Position numbers and translations under genes: made by a program. 64,000 nucleotides of DNA from Vibrio artabrorum. Its GTDB lineage: Bacteria > Pseudomonadota > Gammaproteobacteria > Enterobacterales > Vibrionaceae. Below, piece by piece: positions 42,471 to 50,609 of this stretch; position 1 is the stretch's first letter; every line of letters starts with the position of its first letter. Under the pieces are notes generated by a model. That model had not been told where the DNA came from, ran no database searches, and worked only from the letters and a program-made list of their open reading frames with translations. The DNA lies in NCBI RefSeq assembly GCF_024347295.1, contig NZ_AP025458.1, positions 372,001 to 436,000 of the forward strand, written 5' to 3'.

Positions 42471-42530
42471 GTATTAAAGTCTCATACTAAGTATTAAAGT
42501 GTCATACTAAGGGATAAAGTATCATACTAA
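42471..42530 (+). repeat. Three tandem 20-bp repeats (TnsB-like sites) in the right end
   Basis: The units GTATTAAAGTCTCATACTAA, GTATTAAAGTGTCATACTAA and GGGATAAAGTATCATACTAA lie head to tail without gaps. The invariant core is TAAAGT-N-TCATACTAA. From memory, the Tn7 right-end site contains ATAAAGTCTTAAACT; the first unit agrees with it in the same register from the TGT terminus. Confidence 0.8.
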
Positions 42531-42565
42531 AAAGGCAGCGAAGATTCGATCTCGCTGCCTTTTTG
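42531..42565. terminator. Terminator inside the right end of the island
   Basis: AAAGGCAGCG and CGCTGCCTTT form a 10-bp stem around a 12-base loop, followed by T residues. It now ends glmS transcription, because the presumed original glmS terminator is displaced to 51524. Confidence 0.8.
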
Positions 42566-42823
42566 CTGTTTGCTCTAGCGCGTTTTTGCCCCAAAACGTG
42601 TCATCTTGATTTGAGACCGGTGAATCCAGCAAGAATTTGCCCAATTTTTTCTAATGTCGGGCTAAGTTTGGGAAATGTTTTGGACAGGCGGTGCCTCTAA
42701 CTTAACCTCAGTTATCGAGTATAGTAATAGCTTAGGTTTAACTTAGACAATCAGTCCAAAAAAAACGCCCGCATCCACTGTGTCAGATTTAAGTACAAAT
42801 TAACAGGGACCACTTTTGAAACG
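42566..42823. other. Non-coding part of the island
   Basis: I see no gene in this 258-bp stretch and no recognisable fragment of tnsA, which in Tn7 begins just inside this end. Confidence 0.4.
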
Positions 42824-42847
42824 AAAAAAAGCCCCAATTGGGGCTTT
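42824..42847 (-). terminator. Terminator of the glucoside operon
   Basis: AAAGCCCC-AATT-GGGGCTTT followed on the minus strand by a T-run. It ends the operon after the Gfo/Idh/MocA gene. Confidence 0.85.
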
Positions 42848-42874
42848 GCTAAAACTGTTCGGGGGTAGGAGCAG

Positions 42875-43864
42875 TTATTTGGCGTCACAAGAGAAGGCAA
42901 TACCTGCACTTAATCGTGCCTGCTCGATGACGTTCATCACGGAAACCGAATGGTTTAGGTGTTGGTAACATTGTTCCAGATCCTGTTCTCGGAACAGACG
43001 CTCAAAGCCTTGAAACTCTTCGACCATGTGATTCTCATGATCAGCTTCATCAAACATTTCTGTATGGTCTCCGCACACAAACGTTACTCTTGGGCAGAAG
43101 TTTGTCGCTCCTTCAACCTTAATGTAGCCTTTCTCACCCTGAATAATGGCAAAGTTTGGGCTAGTTGAGTCTTTTGCTGCTGCACATGATGCGATGAAAC
43201 TAGGGTATTTAAGGGTGCAAATACCCGAAGTATCGATGCCGTTGTGCCCTTGATTCGCTAGGTAGTGCACATCGCTTGGCGTACCAAACAGCCCCATCAC
43301 AAAATGAATGTTGTAGACATTTAAATCGTACAGGGCACCACCTGATAGCTCAGGACTAAAAGCAGGAAGAACATTGCCGTCTTTGTACTGAGGGTAGCGA
43401 CTCGAAAACTGGGAGAAATTACACTGCACCAGTTTAATATCACCAAGCTCACCGATCTTTTCTTGAACATATCGGTAGTTTCTAAAGTGCAGCAGTGTGA
43501 TGGCTTCAAACAAGTACAAGCGCTTTTCCACTGCCATACTTGCCAACTCTCTACTTTCACTCGCTAACGATGTAAAAGGCTTCTCACAGATAACGTTCTT
43601 GTTTGCTTCAAGCGCTTTTTTGGTGAACGCATAATGCAGGCTATTGATGATACCAATATACACAGCATCGATTGATTCGTCAGCCAAGAAGTCATCGTAA
43701 TCGGTGTATACCGTTTCAATAGCGTATTTCTCAGCGAGCTCTTCTGCAATCTGGCGCTCTTTTTCAAGAACACAGATCGCAGACACAGTAATTTCATCAA
43801 TCTTCAGAAGTGCTTCTAAGCAGACTTTTACGATACCGCCTGCACCCACGATTCCAAGTTTCAT
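42875..43864 (-). CDS. Gfo/Idh/MocA-family oxidoreductase
   Basis: The 329-residue NAD(P)-dependent enzyme starts KLGIVGAGGIVKVCLEAL (Rossmann fold). It contains the family signature CEKPFTS (about 93-99) and the substrate-domain segment LSGGALYDLNVYNIHF. The start down from 43864 has GGAGAG upstream; the frame extends 57 bases further without support and would overlap the preceding gene. In sugar clusters such enzymes often oxidise or reduce a ring hydroxyl, for example making 3-keto sugars. It is the last gene of the operon, 13 bp after the MDR gene. Confidence 0.85.
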   Translation of the reverse strand: MKLGIVGAGGIVKVCLEALLKIDEITVSAICVLEKERQIAEELAEKYAIETVYTDYDDFLADESIDAVYIGIINSLHYAFTKKALEANKNVICEKPFTSLASESRELASMAVEKRLYLFEAITLLHFRNYRYVQEKIGELGDIKLVQCNFSQFSSRYPQYKDGNVLPAFSPELSGGALYDLNVYNIHFVMGLFGTPSDVHYLANQGHNGIDTSGICTLKYPSFIASCAAAKDSTSPNFAIIQGEKGYIKVEGATNFCPRVTFVCGDHTEMFDEADHENHMVEEFQGFERLFREQDLEQCYQHLNHSVSVMNVIEQARLSAGIAFSCDAK

Positions 43865-43877
43865 TATTGCTCTCCTG

Positions 43878-44897
43878 TTACAGCTGAGTCCAGTCGAATG
43901 CGACGCACTTGTAGTTATCACGATCTTCCATCAAGCCTTGATAGCCTTGCATTGCATCACGAGGAGACAGGATATGACTGATGTAGTCTTCTGCTTTCAA
44001 ACGACCATCTTTCAGACAATCGACGATGTACTGCATATTGCGCTCTACACACATGCGTGAGCCTTCTTGCTCGTAAAATGGATACAAACCATTGTATGCA
44101 CCCTTAACGGTCAACATGCGCATGTGAATGCGATTAAGAATGGCGGTAACATTACCTTGATGCTCGGCACGTGGAGAGCCGCTCAAAATCACCTGACCAT
44201 TGAATGCAGCACAGTTAACTGCAGTTTCGATCGCAGGCGATACCCCTGCGACATCGATGGCAATATCAACGCCGCGACCATTTGTTAACGCCATGACTTC
44301 AGATTCTTGATGCTCTGGTGCACAGCTAACAGCGTGCTGAATGCCGATTCTTTTCGCGTCTTCGGTACGAGAAGCGACAGGATCAATGGCAATGACTTTT
44401 GCACCGGCGAGTTGCAGAAGCTTTGCGGTAATAAGACCGATAGTGCCAAGCCCAAATACAGCCGCAGTGTCACCAAGTTTGATGTCAGCGATAGCAACAC
44501 CATTCATCGATATAGAGGCTAGGTAAACCAGAGCCGCTTGCTCCAAAGTCAGCTCTGGATCGACTTTAAGGATAAGCTCTAGATTGCGTCCGTTGTGCTC
44601 GAAACGTTGGAACTGTTTGTGAGGGCCGTTGAACATAACTCGGTCACCAATTTCGATGTCAGATAAGTCATCGCCTTTTTCAACGACTTCGCCAACGGAA
44701 ATATAGCCAGTGTAGAGCGGGTACTCGATACCTTTTTTAATACCATACACTCGAGATAGTTCAGTTCCGGCACTAATTAGTGACATCTCATTCTTAATGA
44801 TGGCTTCATTTGATTTTAGATTAGAGTCATCAAGTTGTTCATTTAATAGTTGTACGTCTTTTAAGCCAATAAGCTTTACGTTATATGTATCTCTCAT
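43878..44897 (-). CDS. MDR-superfamily dehydrogenase lacking the usual zinc ligands
   Basis: The 339-residue protein has the medium-chain dehydrogenase fold, with the NAD-binding motif GLGTIGLITAK at about 148-158. The N-terminal catalytic zinc cysteine of CGTD-type enzymes is replaced: the sequence reads SAGTELSRVYG. The GHE motif is replaced by TGYISVGEVV, and no structural-zinc cysteine cluster is present. It thus resembles the AGTE-type oxidoreductases found in unusual sugar or cyclitol metabolism. It lies between the PTS gene and the Gfo/Idh gene; the two redox enzymes may act in sequence on the sugar. Confidence 0.82.
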   Translation of the reverse strand: MRDTYNVKLIGLKDVQLLNEQLDDSNLKSNEAIIKNEMSLISAGTELSRVYGIKKGIEYPLYTGYISVGEVVEKGDDLSDIEIGDRVMFNGPHKQFQRFEHNGRNLELILKVDPELTLEQAALVYLASISMNGVAIADIKLGDTAAVFGLGTIGLITAKLLQLAGAKVIAIDPVASRTEDAKRIGIQHAVSCAPEHQESEVMALTNGRGVDIAIDVAGVSPAIETAVNCAAFNGQVILSGSPRAEHQGNVTAILNRIHMRMLTVKGAYNGLYPFYEQEGSRMCVERNMQYIVDCLKDGRLKAEDYISHILSPRDAMQGYQGLMEDRDNYKCVAFDWTQL

Positions 44898-44961
44898 AAC
44901 TTACCTCAAAAAATTTAAATTTTATAAGGGAGGAGGGTCTCCTCCCTGAAATTTGGATTGT

Positions 44962-46503
44962 CTAGGCTTCTAAACCTAACGCGTCACACATTTTCTCTTT
45001 ATAGGTTTCTACATGCATGCCAATGATAATTTGAACATTATTGCCATTAACAACGACGCCAGTTTGTTTACCTTTCTCTATCTCTAACTTATTAATTAAC
45101 TGTGGGTTTTTAACTTGAACACGTAATCGAGTAAAACAGTTTCCAACGGTTTCGATATTTTCTTGTCCACCTAAGCCAGCAATAAAGTGTTTCACATCTG
45201 AATTGTCGCTGACGGCACTTTTAATTACGTCCTCATTGGAGACTTCTTGGTCTTGGAATATGTCGATATTTCTCTTTTTAATGATCCATACTGTTGGCAA
45301 ATACCATAGTGGCATCATCAAAATACCGATCAATACAGTGAAGTGAGCCTTCGTTAAACTTAACGGCATCGCAATATTGGTAATAATCAGGTCAATAATA
45401 CCATTTGGCATATAAGTGCTAACGCCAAGCATGTAGGTAATACTGTCTGCAATACCGCCAACAAGTCCGTAGATAAACCAGATTGATGGTGCAATGAAGA
45501 TGTATAAGAAGTGTAATGGCTCAAGAATACCCGTACCTACCGCTACCGCTAAGCTCGGAATAATGATGCTCTTAGCGTAGGCTTTCTTCTCTTTGGGTGC
45601 AGTGCGGATAAAAGCAGCTGCGATAGCTAAAGAACCAAACACTTTAGTCAGACCGAAGCTCACATACTTAATCGATGGATCTAGCTTTGTGATCTCATTC
45701 GCATGCGACATCTCAGCAAGGAAGATGGTTTGCGCACCATGAATCACTTCGCCGCCAACCTCTGCAGTACCGCCTAGAGGTGTGTAGAAGAAGGACATCC
45801 ATAACGGGTGATGTAGACCTGTTGGGATTAGCCAGAAGTTCCATGCGGTGTAGTTAAAGATTCCGAACACACCTGAAGTCTCAATCAACGAAGCTAAGCT
45901 GTTGATTATATTGTTCATCGGTGGCCAGAAGTAACATGCAGAGATAGCAAGTACAGCGGTAATTGGAATCATTAGAATAAATACAAAGCGAGAGCCTTCA
46001 TAGATTCTAAAATACGCACCAAACGTCAAGCCTTGGTATTTATTATGCAACCAACCGACTAAGATCCCCATTAGCATGCCGAGAATAACGCCCATGTCGA
46101 CAACTTGGAAACCGAGTACCATTGTTTGACCAGTACCGTATAAACCAGCGATACCTTTTTCTGCTAACATATTGTTATTAGTCAGATAAGTATTGTTGGC
46201 AACCAAAAAGAATAGGAATGATATAAGCGCGGTTATAGCAGCATCAACCTTTTTCTTTTGTGCAAGTGCTGCAGCCAAACCCATACAAAATATAATTGGA
46301 AGATTGCCAAGCATCCCAAACATCATTGACATAATCATGTCGCCGATAGAAATAATGAAGCTAGGCATAAACTCCATTCTCATAATTGCCGCAACAGCCA
46401 TTGCTGTACCCATTACGGCAATAAAAAGAATAACCTGTATCGCTGCTCTGGAGAACTTTTGCGTCGCCTCCTTGACATTGTATCGTAGGGCAGAGGTATT
46501 CAT
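44962..46503 (-). CDS. PTS transporter EIIBC, alpha-glucoside type
   Basis: The 513-residue inner-membrane permease takes up and phosphorylates a sugar. An EIIC domain with about ten helices fills residues 20-420 (FWLIPTGLHHPLWMSFF and GILEPLHFLYIF are typical of the glucose/maltose class). A linker and the EIIB domain follow, with the phosphorylated cysteine in GNCFTRLRVQV (about residue 456). EIIA is absent and must come from elsewhere, as is common for this class. AAGGATAA precedes the ATG. It lies 13 bp downstream of the GH4 gene. Pairing with a GH4 6-phospho-alpha-glucosidase points to maltose-like or sucrose-isomer substrates. Confidence 0.88.
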   Translation of the reverse strand: MNTSALRYNVKEATQKFSRAAIQVILFIAVMGTAMAVAAIMRMEFMPSFIISIGDMIMSMMFGMLGNLPIIFCMGLAAALAQKKKVDAAITALISFLFFLVANNTYLTNNNMLAEKGIAGLYGTGQTMVLGFQVVDMGVILGMLMGILVGWLHNKYQGLTFGAYFRIYEGSRFVFILMIPITAVLAISACYFWPPMNNIINSLASLIETSGVFGIFNYTAWNFWLIPTGLHHPLWMSFFYTPLGGTAEVGGEVIHGAQTIFLAEMSHANEITKLDPSIKYVSFGLTKVFGSLAIAAAFIRTAPKEKKAYAKSIIIPSLAVAVGTGILEPLHFLYIFIAPSIWFIYGLVGGIADSITYMLGVSTYMPNGIIDLIITNIAMPLSLTKAHFTVLIGILMMPLWYLPTVWIIKKRNIDIFQDQEVSNEDVIKSAVSDNSDVKHFIAGLGGQENIETVGNCFTRLRVQVKNPQLINKLEIEKGKQTGVVVNGNNVQIIIGMHVETYKEKMCDALGLEA

Positions 46504-46516
46504 TTTATTATCCTTG

Positions 46517-47845
46517 TTACTTATTAAACTGAGGTAAATAACGTCTGTTTTCTTCAAGAATGTCTTCAACGATCGCTTTCGCCTTGGGTACATTGACCAC
46601 AGTGCGGTTTAAAGTGAGGGCGTTGATGAGTTTTTGCTTGCTACCTTCATACCAAGCGTCAACCACGAGCTTTTCGTAGCCGAGCTGGCTTTCAATCATG
46701 GCTTTTTGGAATGTTGGTATCTTACCGACGCTTAGAGCTTTCGGCCCACTGCTCGTTAGCAAGCTTGGGACTTCAACCATCGCGTCTTCTTGAATATTTG
46801 AGATAGCTCCGTTATTTGGAACAATGACTAGGTAGGTTTCGTACAAATTGTAAGCAAGAGATGCTGCGACTCGAACCATGTAACGACCATGAATATCAGC
46901 GTGTAGCTCTTCTTGAGCCGTGCTGTTGGCGGAAATGACGCGCTGGCAAAGGTCAAAGACACGTTTTTCTCGCCCATTAATGACCTGGCGTGCACGCGTA
47001 TTGTTGATGTCCTCTTTCGCGGCCATTTTTTCAGGGTACAGATAGTACTGTAGGTAGGTGTTTGGTAGGTACTCTGGGTTGTCACGAAGCATCGTTTGCA
47101 TGTTCTTAAACGTTGCTTGCCATGATGGGTCATTGACGATTTCAGAATCTACCGCTTTGATACCCTCATTAAGAATCACGTCCTTAATACGGTTTGTAAG
47201 ATCTTTACCATGTCGGTTTTTAATGCCGGTAAACCAGCCGTAATGGTTGAGTCCGAAGTACTCAGGGACTAGATCCCAGATCTCGCAGCCAAGGATTTGA
47301 GCATAGCTGACCATAATAGCCGCAGGCATATCACAGATATTGAGGATCTTTTTATCTGTCGGGAATTCACGATTGAGAGCCTCTGCTACGATCGCTGCAG
47401 GATTTGTGTAGTTCAGGATCCATGCGTCTGGACACTGTTTTCGGATATCGTTGATGATTTCAATCATGTCACCGATTGAGCGAAGACCATAAGCCATGCC
47501 ACCTGGACCACAGGTCTCTTGGCCAACACAACCGTGCGCAAGAGGGATTTGCTCATCACGCTCACGCATTTGTAAGCCGCCGCTACGGATTTGGATGAAG
47601 AAAAAGTCGCTATCTTTGAATGCTTCTTCTTTGTTTGTGGTGTAGTGAAACTCTTCTACTTCTGGGTAACGTTCTTTTAATAGGATCTTTGTCGCTTCGG
47701 CGTTAAGTGCCTGACGTTCTGCATCAGTATCATAAAAAGTGATCTTTTTTAGCGGAAATGTCTCTTTTTCAGCGATCAAACTCATGATCATACCGATAGT
47801 GTATGTGCTGCCAGCGCCTACGATAGTAAGGTTTTGTTTCTTCAT
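46517..47845 (-). CDS. GH4 family 6-phospho-alpha-glucosidase
   Basis: The 442-residue protein belongs to glycoside hydrolase family 4, which cleaves by an NAD- and Mn-dependent redox mechanism at C3. It starts NLTIVGAGSTYTIGMIMSL (NAD site). The metal ligands are expected in NICDMP (cysteine, about residue 170) and GLNHYGWF (histidine, about 202). The CGPGGMAYGLRSIGDM segment is like that of GlvA, MalH and AglB proteins, so phosphorylated alpha-glucosides are the likely substrates. I start it down from 47845 with AGG upstream. It is the first gene of the operon. Confidence 0.87.
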   Translation of the reverse strand: MKKQNLTIVGAGSTYTIGMIMSLIAEKETFPLKKITFYDTDAERQALNAEATKILLKERYPEVEEFHYTTNKEEAFKDSDFFFIQIRSGGLQMRERDEQIPLAHGCVGQETCGPGGMAYGLRSIGDMIEIINDIRKQCPDAWILNYTNPAAIVAEALNREFPTDKKILNICDMPAAIMVSYAQILGCEIWDLVPEYFGLNHYGWFTGIKNRHGKDLTNRIKDVILNEGIKAVDSEIVNDPSWQATFKNMQTMLRDNPEYLPNTYLQYYLYPEKMAAKEDINNTRARQVINGREKRVFDLCQRVISANSTAQEELHADIHGRYMVRVAASLAYNLYETYLVIVPNNGAISNIQEDAMVEVPSLLTSSGPKALSVGKIPTFQKAMIESQLGYEKLVVDAWYEGSKQKLINALTLNRTVVNVPKAKAIVEDILEENRRYLPQFNK

Positions 47846-48052
47846 TTCTGAACCTATTGGATGTCGATTAAGTACGTTAAATGTATTCTTTAAGTGGATA
47901 CATTTAAAGTACATTTAAAAGCGCAAGTTCAAAAAACAACCCTAGATCACATAAATATATGCATTTATAGATTGGTAACGGCTATATGTACTCTTTGTTG
48001 AATCAAAAGTACTATTAATGTATTCTTTGGGGAAATTCAACGAGGCGATATC
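47846..48052. promoter_or_regulatory. Operator region of the glucoside operon and its GntR regulator
   Basis: A dyad AAATGTAT-N11-ATACATTT lies at 47879-47905. The 12-mer AATGTATTCTTT occurs twice exactly (47880-47891 and 48017-48028), with a variant ATGTACTCTTT at 47986-47996 and an inverted AAAGTACAT at 47906-47914. One set is near each start codon, fitting repression of both genes by the adjacent regulator. A CRP half site (TAGATCACATAAA) is near 47943-47955. Confidence 0.6.
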
Positions 48053-48778
48053 ATGAGTAAACACCTCTACATTAGAGTTTCGGAAGTACTAGAACAAAGA
48101 ATTGCCGATAAAACCTATCCTCGGGATTCGTTATTACCTACCGAACAAGAGCTGCAAGAAGAGTTTGGCGTAAGCCGAGCGACCATTAGAAACGCGATGA
48201 AGATGCTAGTTGAAAAAGACCTCGTCCATCGAGTGCGTGGTGATGGCACTTACATCAAATCGGTTAAGACGCAGCATGATGCATTGAGTCACTCTGGGTT
48301 TACGGAAGAAGTTGAGCTGCAGGGCGGTAAGGCTTCAACTCGTATACTTTCATTTCAACTTCAAGAAGCAGACGAATATGTGGCGCAAAAACTGGATGTC
48401 GTGGCAGGCGATCAAGTCTATTTCATTAAGCGTATTCGAATGATTAATGATGTGCCTGAGGTGTTAGAGCACAGCTATATGCCTTTTGCGTTGTTCCCAG
48501 ACTTGTCTGTAGAAACGATTCAAAACTCGAAATACCAATATATCGAGCATAAACTTGGTCATAAAATCAAACACAGCCGAGAAAAAGTGTACGCAGAAGG
48601 TATATCTGCAGAGGATTCAAAGCCTTTGAAGCTGAAAAGCGGTACTCCAACATTGTGTGTAGAAACGATTGGTGTACTTGAAGATGGTACTATCTTTGAC
48701 TTTGCCATTAATCGATTTAGTTTGAAGCAGTATTCTTTCGAATATACATCTCCACGAAGTAAAATTATTCAGCAGTAA
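48053..48778 (+). CDS. GntR/HutC-type regulator with UTRA domain
   Basis: The 241-residue protein has an N-terminal GntR winged helix (about 5-70: LPTEQELQEEFGVSRATIRN) and a C-terminal UTRA effector domain (about 90-235), which binds small molecules such as sugar phosphates. It diverges from the GH4-PTS operon and is probably its local repressor, induced by the phosphorylated substrate; similar to TreR and related regulators of PTS sugars. Confidence 0.88.
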   Translation: MSKHLYIRVSEVLEQRIADKTYPRDSLLPTEQELQEEFGVSRATIRNAMKMLVEKDLVHRVRGDGTYIKSVKTQHDALSHSGFTEEVELQGGKASTRILSFQLQEADEYVAQKLDVVAGDQVYFIKRIRMINDVPEVLEHSYMPFALFPDLSVETIQNSKYQYIEHKLGHKIKHSREKVYAEGISAEDSKPLKLKSGTPTLCVETIGVLEDGTIFDFAINRFSLKQYSFEYTSPRSKIIQQ

Positions 48779-48847
48779 TAACCGTTTTAATGTAGTGGCT
48801 GAGTGATTTTGGCCACTCGAATTGAAGTGATCTGTACCATCAATACC

Positions 48848-48931
48848 GGACACTAAGCGAGGTGATTTTCCATACCTTTTAATAAGTCATGCTTTGCTTA
48901 ATTAGCTATCTTGCTAAAACGGAAGTGTCCA
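48848..48931. repeat. Probable IS3-type remnant with both ends
   Basis: GGACACTAAGCGAGGTGA at 48848 resembles the left end plus leader of the intact IS3 element (TGGACACT ... GAGGTGA). GTGTCCA at 48925-48931 matches its right terminus. The ends are only 84 bp apart, so the body is deleted, or this is a miniature derivative. Confidence 0.45.
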
Positions 48932-49085
48932 GAGACTTGATGGCGGGGTATGAAACACGAAAATGCCCCAAACCGTTTTAGAGAGCACCTTCTTTTCGAT
49001 AAGACAGGTTAATGGGCTTAGATTTGATTCACCTTAATAACCCGCATATTATTGACTACCAAGGATAAAATCAGTCGAGTAAATT

Positions 49086-50282
49086 ATGGATTTTGGAAAA
49101 TATAAAGAAACAAGGCATCTCAAGCCTCTCCAAATACCTAATAAGGAACAACTACTTCTCGATGTGTCCAACATTGAAGACAGCTTCACAGGAAGGTCTG
49201 ACGCTAGTATTGCAAACACCTTCATCTTTGAAGCAAGTCATCTGATTGTTAATGCTCTTGCTTTGTTCGAACTGGGATATTTTGATTGTGCGTTCTACTC
49301 TCTGCGTCAGTCATTAGAAGCCGCAATGACGATGATGTATCTCTATGATTCCGAGGAAGATGTTAGAAAAAAAGAGCTAGAGAAATGGAGAACCGAACAA
49401 CATTTTCCAATGTATGCAGGTATGACTAAATACTTGGAATCGAATGAGAGCGAATTTAAGGATATCAAAAGCAAACTTTCAGCATTTTTTGAAGAAACAG
49501 AGAAAGTTAAAAAGCGTCTCAATAAGTACGTCCACAAACAGGGCTTTGATAAGTTATACGCTAGTAGAAATAACCCATTAAGTCGAATCAAAGGCAAGTT
49601 TGATGATGTCGAGTTTATTAATGAATTTGACGGATATGTTGTGAGCTGTATTGGAACTGTAGCAGTAATGAGGTTAGCGATAGATCCAATGCCTGTGCTA
49701 CTCAACGATGAAGAGATCTACGCTAGAACTGGCGACACAATTACTTATCCATACTCTGATGAGTTTATTGAAAAATACATCGGTTTTGATGCAATTGAGA
49801 AGTACAAGCGAACATCAATGTATACACAGCACTACGACAATTTTATGCAAGAAGAGAAGCAAAATGAAGCCGTAAGCTGTGTGATCAAAGACAAGTTTGT
49901 TGATGTAAGAAGAGCAGATGAAATTCTAAATCAAGGTCATCTTTTGCCACAAGCTGCATTACTAGGTGTTATTGCTCTCGAAAATATTGAGAGTGTAACC
50001 AAGTTTTATACTTGCGGAGGATTTATGATGTACTTCTCAAATAGAGATTCGCTCAGACAGAAGCTTGAGTGGGACTCTCGGCAATTTAATAATTTTCTGG
50101 AAACAAATCCTAGCACTAATCAACCATTTGATGAGGTGTTCATATCAGCATTCAAGCTACCAGAAGGTGAGATTTTCCTTGAGCATAATCAAGAAATTAC
50201 GGCAAACGACATTTACAATATTGAACATATTATCGGCTCATTTGAGAATGATCCGCACCAAAAGTTTTGGACACTGAGTTAA
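49086..50282 (+). CDS. Protein of unknown function, 3' end replaced by an IS
   Basis: The 398-residue frame has no signal peptide or membrane helix. The N-terminal half looks all-helical (FDCAFYSLRQSLEAAMTMMYL, about 75-95) and contains RLNKYVH (about 139-145), which fits the Rx4-6H pattern of HEPN nucleases; this is a suggestion, not an assignment. The C-terminal half is of unknown fold. The IS3 left end begins exactly at codon 395, so the last four residues (WTLS) and the stop codon come from the IS; the natural C-terminus is lost. No clear ribosome site precedes the ATG (AAGGAT is about 20 bases away). It lies between two IS ends inside the island. Confidence 0.6.
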   Translation: MDFGKYKETRHLKPLQIPNKEQLLLDVSNIEDSFTGRSDASIANTFIFEASHLIVNALALFELGYFDCAFYSLRQSLEAAMTMMYLYDSEEDVRKKELEKWRTEQHFPMYAGMTKYLESNESEFKDIKSKLSAFFEETEKVKKRLNKYVHKQGFDKLYASRNNPLSRIKGKFDDVEFINEFDGYVVSCIGTVAVMRLAIDPMPVLLNDEEIYARTGDTITYPYSDEFIEKYIGFDAIEKYKRTSMYTQHYDNFMQEEKQNEAVSCVIKDKFVDVRRADEILNQGHLLPQAALLGVIALENIESVTKFYTCGGFMMYFSNRDSLRQKLEWDSRQFNNFLETNPSTNQPFDEVFISAFKLPEGEIFLEHNQEITANDIYNIEHIIGSFENDPHQKFWTLS

Positions 50283-50310
50283 GTGAGTACAATCACTAAC
50301 GAGGTGAACA

Positions 50311-50595
50311 ATGACAACTAAGAAAATACGAATCAAACATGCTCCTGAATTTAAAGCTGAAGCACTTAAGTTAGCAGAGAAAGTGGGGGTCGCTGCGGCT
50401 GCACGGCAGCTATCGTTATATGAATCCCAGATCTATGGATGGCGTAAAGCCGTCAAAAAAGACGCGAAAGTCAGTGATAGAGAAAGAGAGCTCGCCACCG
50501 AAAATGCCAAACTCAAACGATTATTGGCAGAGCAAGCTGAAGAGCTAGATATCGTAAAAAAGGCCGCCACCTACTTCGCGAAAAATCTAAAGTAG
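50311..50595 (+). CDS. IS3-family transposase OrfA
   Basis: This 94-residue protein has a helix-turn-helix (about 8-50: HAPEFKAEALKLAEKVGVAAAARQL) followed by a leucine zipper-like coiled coil (about 55-90), the usual OrfA layout. GAGGTGA precedes the ATG. The sequence A AAA AAG at 50556-50562, in the zero frame, is the standard -1 slippery site. The -1 frame is open from there into OrfB, so a fused OrfAB transposase is expected. Confidence 0.92.
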   Translation: MTTKKIRIKHAPEFKAEALKLAEKVGVAAAARQLSLYESQIYGWRKAVKKDAKVSDRERELATENAKLKRLLAEQAEELDIVKKAATYFAKNLK

Positions 50596-50609
50596 ATTGC
50601 TATGAGTTT

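Noticed and set aside
42566..42874. Possible tnsA remnant just inside the right end
   Set aside because: I looked in both directions for a TnsA-like frame and saw none; the stretch has no long open frame.
47943..47955. CRP site before the GntR gene
   Set aside because: Only the right half (TAGATCACATAAA) is good; the left half does not match.
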